Assembly: GCF_037975245.1 (NCBI RefSeq) | Contig: NC_092583.1 | Span: 11,985,764 to 12,049,763, forward strand | DNA from: Apostichopus japonicus | Lineage: Eukaryota > Echinodermata > Holothuroidea > Aspidochirotida > Stichopodidae | Direction: 5' to 3' | DNA: 64,000 nucleotides | In this document: positions 45,771 through 60,306 of the stretch, one piece after another | How the letters are laid out: each line of letters starts with the position of its first letter | Numbering within the stretch: position 1 is the stretch's first letter | The notes under the pieces: model-generated | Database searches by the model: none | What the model was told of the DNA's origin: nothing | What the model saw: the letters and a program-made list of their open reading frames with translations, nothing else | Translations under genes and position numbers: made by a program

Positions 45771-47840
45771 TAAACAGAACACCTTCGATAAAATACCAAT
45801 TCGATATATATAACTGGTATATACGCGTCTATTAAGTTATGATTCGGTTTATTATACCAAGGAGCGTGGTTGTATCGACTTTAAGGCACACTGATGGATT
45901 GTATACCGCAAGACTCGGTCACAATTCCTAGGGTTTTAATAATGCACCAACGTTATCAAGGGGCGCCTGGTTATATTATATAGAAGGCGATAGGAAAAAT
46001 ATTGATCTTTTTTTTCAGCAAACACGACACGGTCAGAGTTTGTGCTTCGACGGCAATATCAATATTAAACACCTTTAGGGATTCTTTTATTTGAGGTAAT
46101 GGATCTCAGGTTTACGAAGTGATGAACACAAGAGATCGCCAAAGAGATAAAATCTTTATCTCCTTTCACTTCTCCCGTCTAAATATCGGTGCATATGGGT
46201 CACTTCCTGAAATTTTTGAAGGGGTCCAACTCTTTGGGAAAATGCCATCATTTTTAACCAATGAAGCAAACTATATGACTGTCTTTGGCATTTGAACAAC
46301 TTCTTTCTTTGAAAGCAATCTAATGCGGATTCTAATTTCCTATAATAACATATCTGTTATACTGAAACACATTTACAAATGTCATGTTTATTTTTAATTT
46401 TTTTTATGTCAGTTATTATATAAATACACAGAGATATCAGTCGGCCGAGAGGGGGTCATAAGTCTAAATTATCGACAGTTTATCTTAAAACCTCTCCATA
46501 AAGACAGACGGATTTTCGAATTGTTTATCCCATGCACAGTTCCGATTTTATTCCGGAAGAAGAAGAAATTCTGTATTAAACGATTTATTTACGTTATTGC
46601 CATTTTGCAAAGTCTCTTCTAGGCCACGGTATACGTACTACTGATGTAAACGGTTCGAAGGATTTCTAAAAAGGCTAAAGGGCTGTATTGGACTATCATA
46701 TACATGAATGATAATGAATTCGTGCTCATATTTCTAAGAACCTGTTTATTGGTAGGTCAGTTTGGCACTTGAGAGGGGGAGAGTTAGAGAGGTACAGTAT
46801 TATACAAGTAGTTTAATGTACCGGACAAATGCTAAGAGTGTGGGTGTCAAAGGGGTGGTATATATAGATGGCGATAAATATCTGGAATTGGCAAAACATA
46901 AAATCCAAAACAAAAATTCAGTTTTCTGTCAAAAAGTGAAAGAAAGCAAGATGTAAATTAATTTACCCTAGGGGGTATTTTTATGTTCAGGGTTTATTAA
47001 GATAGGGAACATGCTGAGAATTAACGTTCCAAAGATAAGTAATAAGAACAAAGAAGGGAGAGGGAGAGAGAGGGGTGGAGAGAGAGAAAGAAAGAAAGAA
47101 AGAACGAACGAAAAAAACAAAACAAACAACTACAAAATTCAAGTTAATATGATTTATCAATTCTGAATGGTTTTGAATAAAAGGAAAACTTCCATGAGCA
47201 ATTCGAATCCGAAATGAAAAGATATATATCTTAAAATTCATTAAAAGTGAGGTAGAAAGGGGGTTTGTTTGGGTGTGTGCGTGTGTGTTCAGGGCGAGGA
47301 GGAGGGGGGGGGGTGGTGGATGCCGTGATTCACTGACAGTGTAAATTACAGCATTAGACAGTGAAATATGAAAGCTGATATGTGTCACGAAGGATGTTGA
47401 ATTGAGTTGGAAGCTTGGTAAGGGAAAGGATAGCCCATGCCTGATGTTATCTCTATTTGCTGTGCCAGAATTAGAAATCAAGGTTTATTAATTGTTACCT
47501 TAAAGTGTCTTTTTGTTTAAAAAAAAAAGAGAAGAAGAGCCAAGATGATTAATTGGGAAGTAAAAGGGCAACCTAATTGGGAGACAGGTAAGCTTAAAAA
47601 AAATAACCTCTTTATATCTGCCTAATATTAAATACGCGGTCATATGTATATATATGGGTATGTATTCATCACCTGTTTAAGCGAAGACAAAAACGCAAAT
47701 GTGATAGAGCTATAGCAATGTGTATACTTTGAGGCTGTACAGATGAACGCAGGATTGTGCATAATCTATGACGTTATTCGTGCATTTCTAGCATGCATGA
47801 TTTACGCTTCACCAAGTCATTGAGAGACAGCTCGCCTTTA

Positions 47841-47844
<4 letters not shown>

Positions 47845-47916
<72 letters not shown>
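47845..47916. repeat. (TA)n microsatellite
   Basis: About 36 uninterrupted AT units. Confidence 0.96.
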
Positions 47917-47919
<3 letters not shown>

Positions 47920-50819
47920 GCTAGCTTTTATTTATGTGTGTGGCTGATTGATATAATCGTGAGAAACCAAGACAATGATTTTCTTGTTTCAGGTTATATT
48001 TCTGGTTTTGAGTATAGTTGTTTAATGGATTGCATCGGCATAACATATCAAACGTGTGGGTTTTTTTGGTCCATCGATACGTCATTTATGAATGCATTTT
48101 TTAACGCAATCCTCTGATTGCTAAAAGCTATCAAAATTTGCCAACAGAATTCTTCATCAAATCGACGTCCTTTTGTAGCGTTTTGCACCGCGAAGATATT
48201 GTTATATATTTTTTTAAAGTAGTTGATATTTTGTCATCTGGCAATATTGCAGAGTAAATGACGTCATCAGGTCATACATAGGCCCTAAGAGTCGAAAATG
48301 TCATTTTGGTATCATATTTCAATCACTATTTCGTTTGGAAAAATACATTATTTAAATTTAAATTAAAATTATTTGTTTTTATTTATTTAATCTTTATTGC
48401 TATATCAACAGCACAAACGCTTTCCCTCCGTGCCTGGTTTGACTTCAAAATGGCAAAACTGTTTATATTATGTTTTTCTTCCTATCAAAATTCAAATATA
48501 TTCAAACTTCATCGATGTTATCGGTACATGACATACGGTTTTGCGTAAGTAATAAGGTGGCATGCTATGTTGAACCTTTTCTCAGTTTCTCCAGTTTGAC
48601 AATATCTCATCTTCTTCATGTTTGCCGGGGTATGTCATGATTAAACTAAGGATAACGCCAAGTATGTCTTCTTATACCCCCAAAAGCTCTTCCGGAAATG
48701 ATTACATAGTAAGGTTCTCGCCGAGTTTAGAAATATATATCTAAAAAAAGAAAGAAAGAACAGATTTACAAAGAGAGGGGGAGAAAGCTGTTTCTTTTTT
48801 CCCCCCTTTGTTTTGTCTTATAGTTCTTATGTGTCGATCCGATTTGTAAGATTGTGTTACCGGCGATTAATCAGTCAATCTCGCTGCTAATTTTAAAATT
48901 CCTGCAAGGTCTTTTTTTCACTCTCTTTTTCTTCTGTCTCTGTAATATTTCTAGCAGTTAACATCTCGCTAAAGGATACGTGACGAAAATCCTCCCTCAA
49001 AAAACGAAGTAGCTACAATTTTGGTTTACCAAAAAAGCGTTGTAAACGGCAAGAATTGTAACTGTATATATTTGAGTGGATATCTGGAATACAAGGGTGA
49101 AGTAAATCCGTACCATTCACAGGTCTATACGAGCACCGTGATAGTGCTGCAGTTTCATGTCTTGAACTGATGCTGAAATGGCTGTGCTCGCTCAGTGTCG
49201 TAAGCAAAGCTGGATTGGGCTGGACGGAGGTCTCAACCACAGTTATTATACCACTGAGTGACCGGGCGGGCCGGGGGCGGGCGGGGGGTGGCTTCTATCA
49301 AGCTGCAGTAGAGATTCAAAAGTGCTAACGCTTGGGAACGAACTTAATGATTTCAATTTAACCGCCAAAAATAAACGAAGTTTCGAAAGGAAATATATAT
49401 GAGACTAGTGTGACGTCACGTAATCAGTTGACTGTGTTAAATCAATGATGTGTTAGTGAGACATCTTTGTTAAAATTAACTGATTTACGAAGTTATTAGG
49501 TTTGAAATAGAAACAAAGAGACGAGCAAATTACCGGTTACTTTCTTATTGATATAAACTAACACATGCGGGCCGGGGAATCGGTTTTTTTCATGCATATA
49601 TGAATAAATTACAAATCTGTCCTTGACTGCAGTATAAATCATCACCACCTCCATATATAGGAGACATGTGTGAATACTCGTGTGTTTTAAACTGACTGAA
49701 ATTTAATCTGCTGCCCTCTTTTTTTTTTAAATCGCCAGAATGAAAATTAAGAAAGAATGTAACAACATACCAATACCTAGAAAGTTAAGGAGGCTTTCGA
49801 GATCTTATTGAATCTTAATTTGATATCTCTGCAGGTCATTGGTATTGTCTAAGAGATTATGTTTATGCATAACTAGGTATCTTTAATCGAAAATTCGACA
49901 ACGCATCGTCGGATTAAAAAAAAACGTGAATATGAAATGGGATAATATTAGCTATTAGAAAATTTCGGCGTAGACTTAGGGGGGAATTATTTCCAGTTCC
50001 GAATGGATATGAAAGTTTTTGTTGTTGTTTGTCAAACTCTTCAATATAACTAGATGTTTTTTCTTCTCCTGTGACATCTTAATTACGACTGGGTGGGCCC
50101 GTGAGATGTCTCAAGACAAAAAAATCAATCTATTTTACATCATCACAAAAAAACAGTTAGCTGCTTAGAATTTATCGGCACTAATGATGCTGTCAGGTAG
50201 GCCTATTATTCCCATTAATTATCAACTGTACTGTATTGACATTATGTTTTTGTGAATTATACAGATTAAGTACACACACGTAGGGCTTGAAAGTCCTCGG
50301 AATCAAAGATTTGAAATCAACAGCAGGTCGTTGGTGAGTTGCGGCCCAGTCAATTTTTCCCTCCTTATATCTGGCCCATTCATTCAAAAAGGTTGCCCAC
50401 CCCTGCATTACGACAATCCACGTAAGTTTTATACTTAAACAGAGAAGCAACTTTGGTCATAATTATGGGAAAAGCGTTTTATTTTCACCACGTTTCATTT
50501 GACCATTTTAGTGACCCGTTCATAGTACGATCTATCGTCAATGAAAACAAAAATGGAGGTTCGAAGCTATGCATGAGAGAGAGATATGTTTACAAGATAA
50601 AACCTGACTATAAGCGACAAAACAACACAATTCACGTAGCTTGAAAACAGCTTGATCGCTTCAGTGAAACGTACAAGAAAATTCAAATTCGTTTTACGAG
50701 AACATGTTTTCCTGTTGTGAGTGCGATTCTGATCTATATATGGAGGGAATATGTATTAGTATTAAGTACGTCTAAACTGATTATTTAGCAGTTTTTGAGA
50801 ATTTTTGAGGTGTTAAAAT

Positions 50820-51170
50820 ATCTGTACAAAATTTAGGGCTATAAACTACGCAGGCTAGGCCTATAGGCTAGGTTTCAACTTATTGTGTTAGGTTCCACCG
50901 TCTTCTGTATTGGACACATAAGAAAAGTGAATTCGGCGCTATAAACAAGTTACTGTTTTTCGTTTTAAATGTTAGGAAATGAACTCAATTTGTGTCGAGT
51001 CCATCCCATTTCATGAAGCCTTGAAAATCAGTCCAAAAGTTACAGATAATATGCAGGCTAGGCCTTTAGGCTACGCTTAATTCAAAGTATATTGTATATT
51101 GAACGCATAAGTGTCCAGAATCTTACGCCTTAGGCGCTATAACAAATTACTGTATCTTTTTAATCTTTAT
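50820..51170 (+). repeat. Two-copy diverged tandem repeat, about 200-bp unit
   Basis: GCAGGCTAGGCCTATAGGCTA, GACACATAAG and GGCGCTATAAACAAGTTACTG recur in order as GCAGGCTAGGCCTTTAGGCTA, AACGCATAAG and GGCGCTATAACAAATTACTG. Confidence 0.75.
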
Positions 51171-52905
51171 GAAGTGAACTCTTAATTTATGTCGTTCTCT
51201 CTTTCCTTTCGAGAACTAAAAATATGGTAAAAAATGGTGTTTTCTACACTTTACAATTTCTACTTCATTGGAGCGATTTCTCTCATTAGTGTACATAATA
51301 TATTTTCCTGTTTGGTACAATCAAAGCTGCGGAAAGGTTTTATTGCTTTGAACAAAAAAATAATAATTCGAACCACTCTAACTGTACTCTTAACGGACTG
51401 CATTCAGTAAATTAATCTGTTTCTCCGAGGTAAAATCTTCTCATCTCGTATAGAAACTGATCATTTTTGTAAATCAATATGCCATTTTAATAAAGTAGTA
51501 ATTAGTGCTAATGGATTTTCTCTGCATTGTGTTTCCCTTCAAAAGAGTTAACCATTGTTAGAAGATTGAGACCAAAATTTGATGCCCCTATACAACAACA
51601 AAATAAAAGGAAAAAAAGGGTTTAAATTACTACAAATGTCATTTTAATATCGCATCCCTGTATAACTGGAGATGAGCCAATTTTAATATTGGTTCCCGAA
51701 TTAATAATTAAAAATATATATAAAAACCCAGTGGGGGAGTATTTGATAAAATCATGGTAAATGAAGCACAAATGGATACCAATACGTGTCCTTGTAATTG
51801 TTAATTTGTATAAGAAATTTTACTCAACATGAAATTTTGTCCTGTAGCCTATGTATTTACAAATGAACGCTCTTCATTCTTAATTCCAAAGAGTGAAAAA
51901 AGAGTGGAAAGAGTGAAAAAGAGTGAAAGAGGGGCTCTTTGAGAGTCCCCGGCCTGGATATTCACTCTTTTGAGAAGTACATTTTATTGCTTTCTAAAAA
52001 AGAAAAAAATCCCACAAAATTTAACTCCAAATAGATTGAAAAGATCCCTCTATTTTAGCTTACAAAAACATCATTGGAAGCCCCTCTTCGTTATAGCGTA
52101 AAATGCTCTCCTCAAAGGGAGTTATTAATTTGGATAGCATCAAAGAATGAATTATGATCTTTTGGGGAATTTAAAGTGAAGTTATTTGATATAATGATTT
52201 TTATATTGCTTGAATGGAGCTTCTCAGAGGCCAAAATAGTTCTTTTTTTCACTTTGCGCATATTTTTGTTGATGTCCTTGATTCTAATATTGCTCGTTTC
52301 ATTTACATTTGTAGATATTATACCCTAATTTAGAAAATTAATTCATATATTCATTAATTCTTTCTTTCCAATTTCAGAGCTATATATCATGGAGAAGTAG
52401 AATATTTACCTCTCGATACAGAAACTAACCTTAAATTTCTTAAAATAGTACAGTTCTGCCACAAGAAAGACGGAATCCCAAAATTTACCAGTTTTTAAAA
52501 AATATTTAAGAGCGATGAACTTACCTGTTTTCTCACAGCTGCTGCACTCTCGATCTACCCGTGTGTCTTTCGTCACCTTTTAGACACTTACCTTCCAATG
52601 TGTCAAGTCACCGCCTATCAAGCTACCCCTTCTCATGCTACCAACCAATGTGTCTAGTTGTAAGTCCTTCCAGCCGGCAAGATGCCATATAGGCTCACAT
52701 TGTGGCTCTAGCGGAGAAAAATCCGTTTTCTGCAAATCAAATGATACAGAATATCATTAGCCTGAATCCGAAAATTGGTTTAAAGCTCCCCATGCAGGAT
52801 TGCTACCAAATTAATATGCTAGAAAGTGAAAAAATGGTCACACATGTTCAGACTTCAATAAGCAGTTTGTTTGTTTAGTTTATTTCAATTGCAATACACA
52901 CATCC

Positions 52906-53060
52906 ATGGACGCATGCATGCACACATACACACATATATATATAAATACACGCATACATACTTACACCGATATATCAATACATACATACACCCATACACC
53001 CATACACACATACACGCGCCCACACACACACACGCATACGCGCGCACATACATACGTACA
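52906..53060. repeat. (CA)n-rich tract with CATA and CGCG variants
   Basis: Alternating ACAC/CATA/CGCG repeats, about 150 bp. Confidence 0.9.
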
Positions 53061-53895
53061 TAACGTTAGTATGAAAACAAAAGAAATGGAACCAGATGAA
53101 GCTAGTATACTTATCTACCCTGGCCCTTTAACTGAGATGCACTTCATTAATACCACCCGGGAGGGGTGGCGTTTGTTTTGTGACATCAGCTACTCTTCAA
53201 CACTCTCTCATATAACAAATAAACAAAGACATTAGAAACTTAGAAGATCTATCGATGAAATTCATGAAGTCATAAAAGTTTACATTAATTGTAGTTACAC
53301 TTACGGGGTATCCAGAATTCGACTAATGTAGATTAATTTACTAGGAAGTCTAAAACATTCAAGTATAAGCCCCCCTTGAACTCTATCAACTTCACTGTGT
53401 CTGTGAAACAACGAGAGTTACCTTCAAGGCACTTCTCATGATTTTTTATTTCTTGCCCTTTATGTACCCCTGTATCCCAAATCGACCGTCCAGAAGTCAC
53501 TGTAGTTCTAAAAAAAAAATCTCTTTTTGGCATTTCCTATAACACTCGATTACAATCCTACGGCGATCTTGCTTGTAGTCAATAGTCTGTGGTGAATACA
53601 GGCTCACACTGAATTCATTGGAATTCACTACCTTTCTCTATTAGAAATGCGATTTCTGTTAGCAGATTTAAATCCAAATTGAAGGGAATTCCTTTTTATT
53701 CAGTCAGACATTTTGTCAGCTTGTAGATAGCCTTATTAATGTTTTGTCTCTGTGAAGTCGTTTATATCTTTGGTCTTTCCGGGTTTTACTTAGAGCAATA
53801 TAAATGTTATAACTATTGTTTTTAGTTTTCTTATTATTATAGTAATGGATAAAGAAGATTAAATCAACCCCGCTACTTGCACAAACAAACCAAAG

Positions 53896-53990
53896 AATCA
53901 CCCACACGCATACACACACGTGCGCGCACACACCCACGCATACATAAACGCAAACATAAACGCACACGCGCGCACACTCACGCAAACAGA
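53896..53990. repeat. (CA)n/(CG)n tract
   Basis: Alternating purine-pyrimidine ACACACGTGCGCGCACAC-type repeats. Confidence 0.88.
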
Positions 53991-54167
53991 TATGAAGGCT
54001 TTTCTTGATGATTTAAACCCCCAATATGTGCACCTCGATGATAGACAGTTTGATCAACCGTCATGAGAGCAACGTTCTTAAGTTTTATACCATATTTGGT
54101 CAAATTGTATACGAAACAAAATCATCTGAAAAAATTTAAGGCGTGAAGGTCAGGTTTTTGCCTTCTG

Positions 54168-54403
54168 TTTGTTTTATTTTATTTTCGCGATGTTTCATTA
54201 GTTTATAATACATGGACGACAAACGAGTTGATGACAGGCCAATAAAAAAATGGAGGAAATAACATGTTTAACGTTTGCGGTGTTTTTCATTCTATTTGCT
54301 TTTATTTTATTTTCGCGATGTTCATTATTCTTTAATAGATGGACGACAAATTAACTGATGACAGGCAAAAAATCGAGGTAATAACATGTATAACGTTTGC
54401 AAG
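54168..54403 (+). repeat. Two-copy tandem repeat, about 125-bp unit
   Basis: ATTTTATTTTCGCGATGTT, GGACGACAAA, GATGACAGG, AATAACATGT and TAACGTTTGC recur in the same order in both copies. Confidence 0.82.
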
Positions 54404-54729
54404 AAATGAGTTATAAATGAAGGTCCGCTCCCACCTTTTTTTATTCCCTGTGTGTTCATTAATCTTTAATATATATTCATCAAGATAGCTGTTAGGGTAC
54501 AAATTATTTTCAAATGATTAAATCCCCCCCCACACACAAACAAACAAACAACAAAACAAAAAAACAATTTTGTTTTCGCAGAAATATAACAGTGAGACAG
54601 AGTCAATTTATATTGAGAGAATATTATGTAATTCCGAATCATTACTATTATCGTTTGCCATTTCGAGTCATAATGACTGGGTTAATTTGGACATCTTCAT
54701 TTAGTTAAAGCATGAAGTACACAAAGAGA

Positions 54730-54732
<3 letters not shown>

Positions 54733-54766
<34 letters not shown>

Positions 54767-54780
54767 TATTTATATATATA
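54733..54780. repeat. (TA)n microsatellite
   Basis: TA repeats with CATA and TTTA breaks. Confidence 0.9.
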
Positions 54781-55429
54781 ATCGTCCTAATGTACCAGAT
54801 TTCCAATAGTTTTTACATGATATACAATGATTTATTATGTGATTTCGTAAGTATATTGTGTGCGTTTACTATCTGTTAATAATCAACAAAAATCAGGCAG
54901 TTATTTATACTACGCTTAGGCGACCACGAATGCGGGAGAAGATAATTACTTACACACAAACATGCTTTCTCATTAACTCCGCAAACGGAACAAATCTATC
55001 ACATGAACAAAATAATACTACTAATGGATATGACGATATTGACTAGTACTATAATGTGTTTGCCTTATAGATGATCGTTTCTAGGGTCAGACTTCATATC
55101 AAACCCACCCCACCCCATCCCACCACAATCCAACCCACCCTCCTTACTGCTCAGTATAGGATGTCAGTAAGTATGGAAGCTATAGTAAATTTATCATACC
55201 ACAATTACAGTACTGTACATTCGCTCGAAAGGTTAGTCATTTTCGACAAAACAGACATAAAATGTCCTAATGTGATATTTTTTGGGCATATTTTCTGTCA
55301 TCATCATCATAGTTTTTTACTTCCTTTAGGTCTAAGGGGAGGGGGTGTCCCTTTTTTTGCATTTCCAGGGGGCCTCAGATGCAATTTGGTGCAATATAGC
55401 ACACTTCAACACCCACTCCATTTTATAAA

Positions 55430-55715
55430 CTTAATTTTGTATTTTCACCTGGCCTTAGATGCAATTGGTGCTCCAAATGAGATTTTTTTTTCTCATTTGG
55501 AAATGAAAAAGGGGTTTACGACTTGCGAAGCGGGGGGGGGGGGCGGAATGATACTTCCGCCCCTCCACATTTTTCACTGGGGGGCTGGCCCCCAGCCCCC
55601 CGGTTCCTACGCCCTTGTGTCAGTTGACAACTTCTCTCTATGCTTAAGGGCGGCTTGGAAAGTAACAAATTTAGTGTTTCAGTCAATGGAACGATTATTT
55701 GTGGTATTGCACCTA
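55430..55715. mobile_element. Diverged non-autonomous repeat fragments
   Basis: It has mirrored G-rich and C-rich tracts (55532-55545, 55577-55600), a GTTCCTACGCCC end of the type seen in hAT MITEs, and a block (55655-55712) resembling 59085-59140. Boundaries are not resolved. Confidence 0.35.
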
Positions 55716-56988
55716 CAATGTTTTGTTCAGAGACATTTAGCGTGGTAGGCGCTAAATACACCATTTCCGACTGTAAGAAAGATGTAGGCTGACTTAGGCT
55801 AGAAATATCTCTTACTCTCCAACAATGAAACAATGAAATTACTTAGTCATTCGTCTACACATTCTTACCCTCAGTCTTAGAAACCATAAAACCCTTCTTC
55901 TTACTTATCATATGATATTTACATCAAAGTGTATATTGTGCTGGCTGCATGTTTTTCTTTGCTACTGGTATGAGCTTGTTGCTAGGGTAAAGCAGTTTCG
56001 CGAAACGATTTGTCGGAATAAGCGAATGCAGCCAATGCGCATGTGCGTAGGCTTCATTGTTTTCTGTGTGCAATAAGTATGTATGAACCATGCATCAATA
56101 TAGCACACCTTCGGTAGCATAAGATATTGAATCAAATATGATAAAGTAATTTTCACCATGACCTTTTCAAATACAATTTCTCACCAATAAATAAATCAAT
56201 AAATTTCATAAACCTATCGCGAAAAATAGTAAAGTTAGAAAATATTAATAATTTTGTAGTATATTTTACGTCATTCCGATCTTTAATTTCAATTTCACAC
56301 AGTTTCATAATTCGCTCAAGTTCATATATGGTACGGTGATAAACGAAAGAAAACGTCATGTGACATTTTCTGATGTCATGGGAACTATGCTTCTGTCAAT
56401 TACTATAGTCCACCAAATCCTTCCCTATATAAAAATGGATATATTCTGATTAGCACAAACTTCATCCCAATTTAATGAAAATTTTTGAAGAATGGTCTCG
56501 CGTATAAGTATATACCAAATATATTATAAGACGCATGCGAATGAATGAGAACACATGCTTTCAATTTTCTTTTTACATCAAACGTTAACCATTTTTTTTT
56601 CAGGGCTAACCGTCATTTTGACGTCACATTTTAATTATAAACTCCTTTTCTCCTCAGTTGTTTTCGCAAGCGAGGAAATTAACTAGCTGACATAGCGTGC
56701 TATCTGGAGCGCGTGATGAAATTAAATGATTAAGTAAAACACGAAAATTAAAAAACATCGACAAAAAGTTGCTGAGGAGAAAAAAAAAGCCAGTCCTTGT
56801 TGGAAATCAAAGAAACGACTGAGAGTGAAACCTCCATGAATTCTGTCAACAACGAAGTTCGTGTTTGTAATAAAAGGATGACAGAAAATGGTTTTAAACT
56901 TATTGCGGTATCAAAGTACAGTTAACTGTCTAACAAAGGCAAATGGGTTCTAGGATTAAATTTCTTCCCAAGGTTGTTCCTCAAAAAG

Positions 56989-56992
<4 letters not shown>

Positions 56993-57061
<69 letters not shown>
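56993..57061. repeat. (TA)n microsatellite
   Basis: About 34 uninterrupted TA units. Confidence 0.96.
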
Positions 57062-58667
57062 CTAAACATTTATTTCATATAAATCTGGCAAAATTAATTT
57101 GACCTTGTAACGACCTGAAAACTTGCCACTTTGTAAACGTTTATGTTAATTGGTGCAAAGCATGTCTCGATCGTTGATTCTACGAATAACTATAATGGGA
57201 ATAAATTAATCACATCAATTAGAATAACAAAAGCATCCCAGAGGACAAGATTCTTCTCCAGATTATGAAGGAAATAGGCCTAATCGCGTTGATTACTTTA
57301 TGCACGCTCCCGGTATCTTGTTGGAATATGGTAGGGAGTAGGGGGGGGGGGCTGGGTGGACATCATACCTTTGTCTCTAGTTTTAACCGTTAGAGGGGGG
57401 GGGGGCACTTAGCCCTATTTTCCACAAGGATCGACGTCCGTTGCAAATGGTGTTGCATAAGTGGACATTTTAGAATCAAATGTCAAGACTTATTGTAATT
57501 GCAATTACCCGAAACAGACTATAAACGATTCGATGGATTTCTATTCAAGCGTATATGTTTGAAGTCCAGTGGGAATCCTATACTTGCAAACGACGTAAAT
57601 TGCATCTTTAAATATGCACTGAACGTTTGTTTCACCTGATTTGACGTTGATCGACCTTTTCAGATTGAAAAACGTTACCACAGGTGGGTAATGAACTGGA
57701 GAATCTTTGGGGTAAAACACACGATAAAATTAATCCATAAGATGAGTTGTCATGCATACATACTTAATTCATTACCGGTGATGGCTTAATCTGTTTCTCC
57801 GGTTTCTTCAGAAATAAATAAAACGAAACAGAACAAACAGCAAAGTACGTATAATTAAGAATGAAAAGGGTCAAACAGGGGTCAGTACGGTCAAGGTTGG
57901 GGGTTTTACCATAAACTATAAGAATATTCCAGGGATAAAGGTATTGTCTAATTGATTATTTAGAAGGAAAAAAACAAGAAAGAGGAACGTAATGTAAGTT
58001 TACTGCAGGGCGGTGAAAGTTTACTTATAATTCCAGATATGTTTTTACAGTTTGTATCATATCTATAACCTAGAGGATTGTATGACGGTCATGTATACTT
58101 CAACACTGTATGTAACTTTTTTTTATACTTTGCTCTATTTTCCAGTATTTTTTTTTGTTTATACCTTGAAATGGATAGGGTTCTTATGTGGCCTATACTG
58201 ATGATATATCATTAAAAAAAAACACACCAATGACTGTGGTGTGCTTTGAATAAACATTAATAAAAAAGGGGGGAACAGATTTATCACTGACCAGGTATGC
58301 TATTACATTATGTTATACCTCTTAAGGTTCTCTTTTGTTTCAAAAGGTATCATCTTGAAATCTTGTTATTTCCAACCGAAAAAAATGATCTCTTGCGATT
58401 TTATATTTCATCAACCCAATTTTTCTTGTGGATTCAGTTGTTGCGCGTCATCAAATTTCTATGACGCGTTTTTTGTTCAATTCTGTTACGCGTTGTCAAA
58501 CTTTAAACAAAAAAAACGCTTTGACAAGCGTATCACATGATTGAAATCGCTGTACTAATTGGTTGTTACGAGCAGACGTATATAGTAAGCAGTCTTTATT
58601 GCCCCGCTGGCTGGCCATACACGGTCAACCATACATTCCGCGTCATAGCGATATAGAGTATAGGTTA

Positions 58668-59138
58668 GGCATCGCACCAAAATTAGAGTAGTGCACGACC
58701 GCCTGAAAGGTTAACCGTCGGAAAATTGCCCTAAAGTGACCAACTGTATCGATTTGTTTTGGCATATTTTGAGGCATCTTCATTCATTGTGATACTTGGA
58801 TGCTAAAGAGGATGATATAAAATACTGATGGTTTAAAAACCCGAAAAGGATTGAAGGGTGATTTAAGGTATTTTAGAAAATCTTGGGTGAAACAAGAAGA
58901 TTCGAGAGCTGGCATATGGGTTGGGGAGCACCATGCTAAACTTTGCGCCCATTCTAGCTCAAAATCTAAACGGTCATGGTGGCAAAAAGTTGAATGTGCT
59001 GTGATAGCCCTAGCCATCAACTATCAAATGTTGGGTAGGACATGTCAGTTGAAAACTTCTATCCAGGCTCTATCGGCCTTGGAAAGTGACGAGTTGCGTG
59101 TGTAAGTCAATGGGAGCAATTAATTGTGGTGCGATACC
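58668..59138. mobile_element. Candidate non-autonomous element with 18-bp TIRs
   Basis: The left GGCATCGCACCAAAATTA and the inverse of the right TAATTGTGGTGCGATACC agree at 16 of 18 positions. No clear target duplication or transposase is seen. A decayed relative of its right end occurs near 55690. Confidence 0.6.
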
Positions 59139-60051
59139 TTTAGGCCTAGTACACGAGGTACAAGGGATCATGGGAAACATTGCATTTGAGATTATTTGCC
59201 TTCAGTTCTTGACGCTTTTTTGGCACAGATCATGTTGGTGTTAATACGGAATCGCTACAGCTCAGTATAGTTGAATTAATACGGCGAGGAATAGAGAGAT
59301 TCGCCAAAATACACTGGATTTTACCAAGGAACCGCATAACTATTGCCCTAACTATCACACAGGATGTAGCGCAGAAGTTTCAGCTGTTAATTAATACCTC
59401 AGGCAGTCGAAAATCGCGGCTGAATCCTTCTCGGGGTTGCTTTAAAGCCTCTTGAGGTAAATGAAGATAAACGACCAAAATAACTCAATCACAGGAAGCA
59501 CTACGTAACACTGCCATGGAGACACACAGATACAGAGATAGGAAAGAGGGAAGATTGAACCACAGGAATGAGCGAGAGAAAGAGAGGGGCATTGGGGTGG
59601 GGGTGTTGGTGGGTGGGGGAGATGAATGAGGCATAAACAATACAGAACTGAGAGAACACAAACATCACAAACAGCTAGCAGCGATAACACAACAACCAGG
59701 CGGTACGACGATGAAACAGAGGGCTCACGAGCTTGCGCAAAGTTGTACAACAAGCGTTGTTCGCTGTTACAAGTGAAAAATGAATAATTCATTTCTGCTC
59801 AACAGGAAATTTCTGTAAGATCATGAATAATTCATGACTTTCCCCTCGCTGTACTACGAAAATAAATATCGCGAACGGGACACCACAACACACCACACAG
59901 ACAGCAATAAACACTAGACAGACAATATTTACAACACTGAAGCAGGTACGTCACATATCACATCTATATACTGCACGTATACGAGACAGGGACAAACAGA
60001 CAACTGTAATCTGTTTGCTGAAAATAAAACAATGAAAAAGTTACACATGAG

Positions 60052-60306
60052 AAGAGGAGAGGAGAGGAGAGGAGAGGAGAGGAGAGGAGAGGAGAGGAGA
60101 GGAGAGGAGAGGAGAGGAGAGGAGAGGAGAGGAGAGGAGAGGAGAGGAGAGGAGAGGAGAGGAGAGGAGAGGAGAGGAGAGGAGAGGAGAGGAGAGGAGA
60201 GGAGAGGAGAGGAGAGGAGAGGAGAGGAGAGGAGAGGAGAGGAGAGGAGAGGAGAGGAGAGGAGAGGAGAGGAGAGGAGAGGAGAGGAGAGGAGAGGAGA
60301 GGAGAG
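60052..60306 (+). repeat. (AGGAG)n pentanucleotide array
   Basis: About 51 near-perfect GAGAG pentamers, pure purine on the + strand. It encodes RRGEE/LLSSP repeat frames that are not genes. Confidence 0.98.

Larger units (their letters stand above)
45771..52905. other. Non-coding stretch, no recognisable gene
   Basis: Contents are a (TA)n block at 47845-47916, CRE octamers at 48259 and 49411, a possible hAT-type end (GGTTGCCCACCCCTG, 50391-50405), and a two-copy repeat near 50820-51170. I looked for exon-like conserved peptides and saw none. The longest frame (46987-47481, minus) is low complexity. Confidence 0.55.

Noticed and set aside
45333-45835. Long open frames on both strands rich in Tyr, Ile, Met (up to 149 residues)
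   Set aside because: They are translations of the 14-bp TA satellite. Both strands and several frames are open, and no domain is present.
46987-47481. 164-residue minus strand frame
   Set aside because: Composition is low complexity (from GA and AAAG repeats), with no motif and no splice or promoter support.
50190-50405. hAT-type element ending in GGTTGCCCACCCCTG
   Set aside because: One end looks like a known hAT terminus, but I could not find a matching left end or a target duplication.
55071-55748. 225-residue + strand frame
   Set aside because: It passes through mirrored G-rich/C-rich repeat fragments and low-complexity DNA. The peptide has no domain, and part resembles the repeat at 59.1 kb.
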